Assembly (NCBI GenBank): GCA_002371625.1 | Contig: DFFV01000009.1 | Span: 1 to 14,037, forward strand | Length of the DNA stretch: 14,037 nucleotides | Reading direction: 5' to 3' | From: Ruminococcus sp. UBA3767 | GTDB lineage: Bacteria > Bacillota > Clostridia > Oscillospirales > Ruminococcaceae | Shown: positions 13,434 through 14,037 of the stretch, in pieces | Layout of the letters: each line of letters begins with the position of its first letter | Position numbering within the stretch: position 1 is the stretch's first letter | The notes under the pieces: model-generated | Database searches by the model: none | The model's input: the letters and a program-made list of their open reading frames with translations, nothing else | What the model was told of the DNA's origin: nothing | Made by a program: the position numbers and the translations under genes

Positions 13434-14037
13434 ATGGCAAACACAGTTGTAAAAATAGAAAACCTGGTCAAGAGATACAAGGAGCTTATCGCAGTAGATC
13501 ATTTCGATCTGGAGATAAGGCAGGGTGAAGTTTTCGGGCTGCTTGGGCCTAACGGCTCGGGAAAGACAACAACAATAAACTGCCTGCTCTCGCTGCTTGA
13601 TTTTGACAAGGGCAGCATTGAGATATTCGGTGAAAAGATGACACCGACAAGCTATGACCTTAAAAAGCGCATCGGCGTTATCTCACAGAATGTAGCGGTA
13701 TACGATGAGCTTACGGTCTATGAGAACATCGACTATTTCTGCGGACTTTACATTACCGACAAGGAAACGAGGAAGAAATATGTTGATGAGGCTATCGCAT
13801 TCGTGGGGCTGGAGGAATTTACAAAGTTCCGCCCCAAAAAGCTCTCGGGCGGACTTTTAAGGCGTTTGAACATTGCCTGCGGTATCGCCCACAAGCCTGA
13901 GCTGATAATCCTTGATGAGCCGACTGTTGCGGTAGATCCGCAGAGCAGAAACAAGATACTTGAGGGTATCGTTGAGCTGAACAGGCAGGGCGCAACTGTT
14001 ATCTACACCTCGCACTACATGGAGGAGGTAGAGCAGA
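13434..14037 (+). CDS. ABC-2-type exporter ATP-binding protein, partial (3' end beyond window)
   Basis: The first 201 codons of an ABC ATPase, open to the window edge. It shows Walker A GLLGPNGSGKTTT, a Q-loop region GVISQNVAVYDELTVYENI, signature KKLSGGLLRRLNIACGIAHKP, Walker B LIILDEPTVAVDPQSR and the switch His in YTSHYMEEVEQ. The GPNGSGKTTTINCLLSLL and TSHYMEEVE stretches are typical of the DRA/NatA/YhaQ group of ABC-2 drug, lantibiotic or sodium exporters, whose permease is usually the next gene. ATG 13434 follows GGAGG (13421-13425) by 8 bases. It is transcribed divergently from the kinase/regulator pair, a layout like B. subtilis YvfRS with YvfTU, so regulation by that pair is plausible but not shown. 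Confidence 0.92.
   Translation, partial: MANTVVKIENLVKRYKELIAVDHFDLEIRQGEVFGLLGPNGSGKTTTINCLLSLLDFDKGSIEIFGEKMTPTSYDLKKRIGVISQNVAVYDELTVYENIDYFCGLYITDKETRKKYVDEAIAFVGLEEFTKFRPKKLSGGLLRRLNIACGIAHKPELIILDEPTVAVDPQSRNKILEGIVELNRQGATVIYTSHYMEEVEQ

Noticed and set aside
1..14037. CRISPR arrays, tRNA/rRNA genes, insertion sequences or phage genes
   Set aside because: No regularly spaced repeats, cloverleaf signatures, transposase motifs or terminal repeats were seen; gene content and codon style look uniform and chromosomal.

Overview
This 14 kb window looks like chromosomal DNA from a low- to mid-GC Gram-positive bacterium. The protein sequences and gene-end style suggest a Ruminococcus-like member of the Oscillospiraceae, but this is inference and no marker in the window fixes the taxon. 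Gene density is high, most genes have strong AAGGAG-type ribosome binding sites, and several junctions overlap by 4 bases (ATGA).

Region 1 (about 65-6915, + strand) holds core genes followed by a chemosensory block. rsmI (16S rRNA C1402 methylation), tsaD (tRNA t6A synthesis) and polA (DNA polymerase I without a recognisable proofreading site) are followed 36 bases later by cheR, cheB and cheW. cheR overlaps cheB by 4 bases and cheB runs directly into cheW. No cheA, cheY or chemoreceptor is present. A strong intrinsic terminator follows cheW. No terminator is visible between rsmI and cheW, so the six genes could be one transcription unit.

Region 2 (about 6916-11270, + strand) is an export or envelope operon. 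A sigma-A promoter with perfect -35 and -10 hexamers at 17-base spacing, whose -10 lies in a 19-base palindrome, drives a CPBP-family membrane protein with an altered first active-site motif. This is followed by a large FtsX/MacB-type ABC permease (TTG start) and its LolD/MacB-type ATPase. The operon ends at a hairpin that appears to serve the opposing operon as well.

Region 3 (11286-12994, - strand) is a two-component system: a DesK/NarL-type membrane histidine kinase (TTG start) and a LuxR-type response regulator, overlapping by 4 bases.

Region 4 (12995-13433) is a 439-base divergent intergenic region. It carries an exact 16-base match to the parS consensus (TGTTTCACGTGAAACA), the binding site of the chromosome-partitioning protein ParB/Spo0J, and a plausible promoter for the next gene.

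Region 5 (13434 to the end) is the start of an ABC-2-type exporter ATPase, cut by the window edge. Its divergent placement beside the kinase/regulator pair resembles known sensor-exporter arrangements. The most notable items are the parS site outside any par locus, the palindrome-covered consensus promoter, the divergent CPBP protein, and the chemotaxis-adaptation genes attached to polA.
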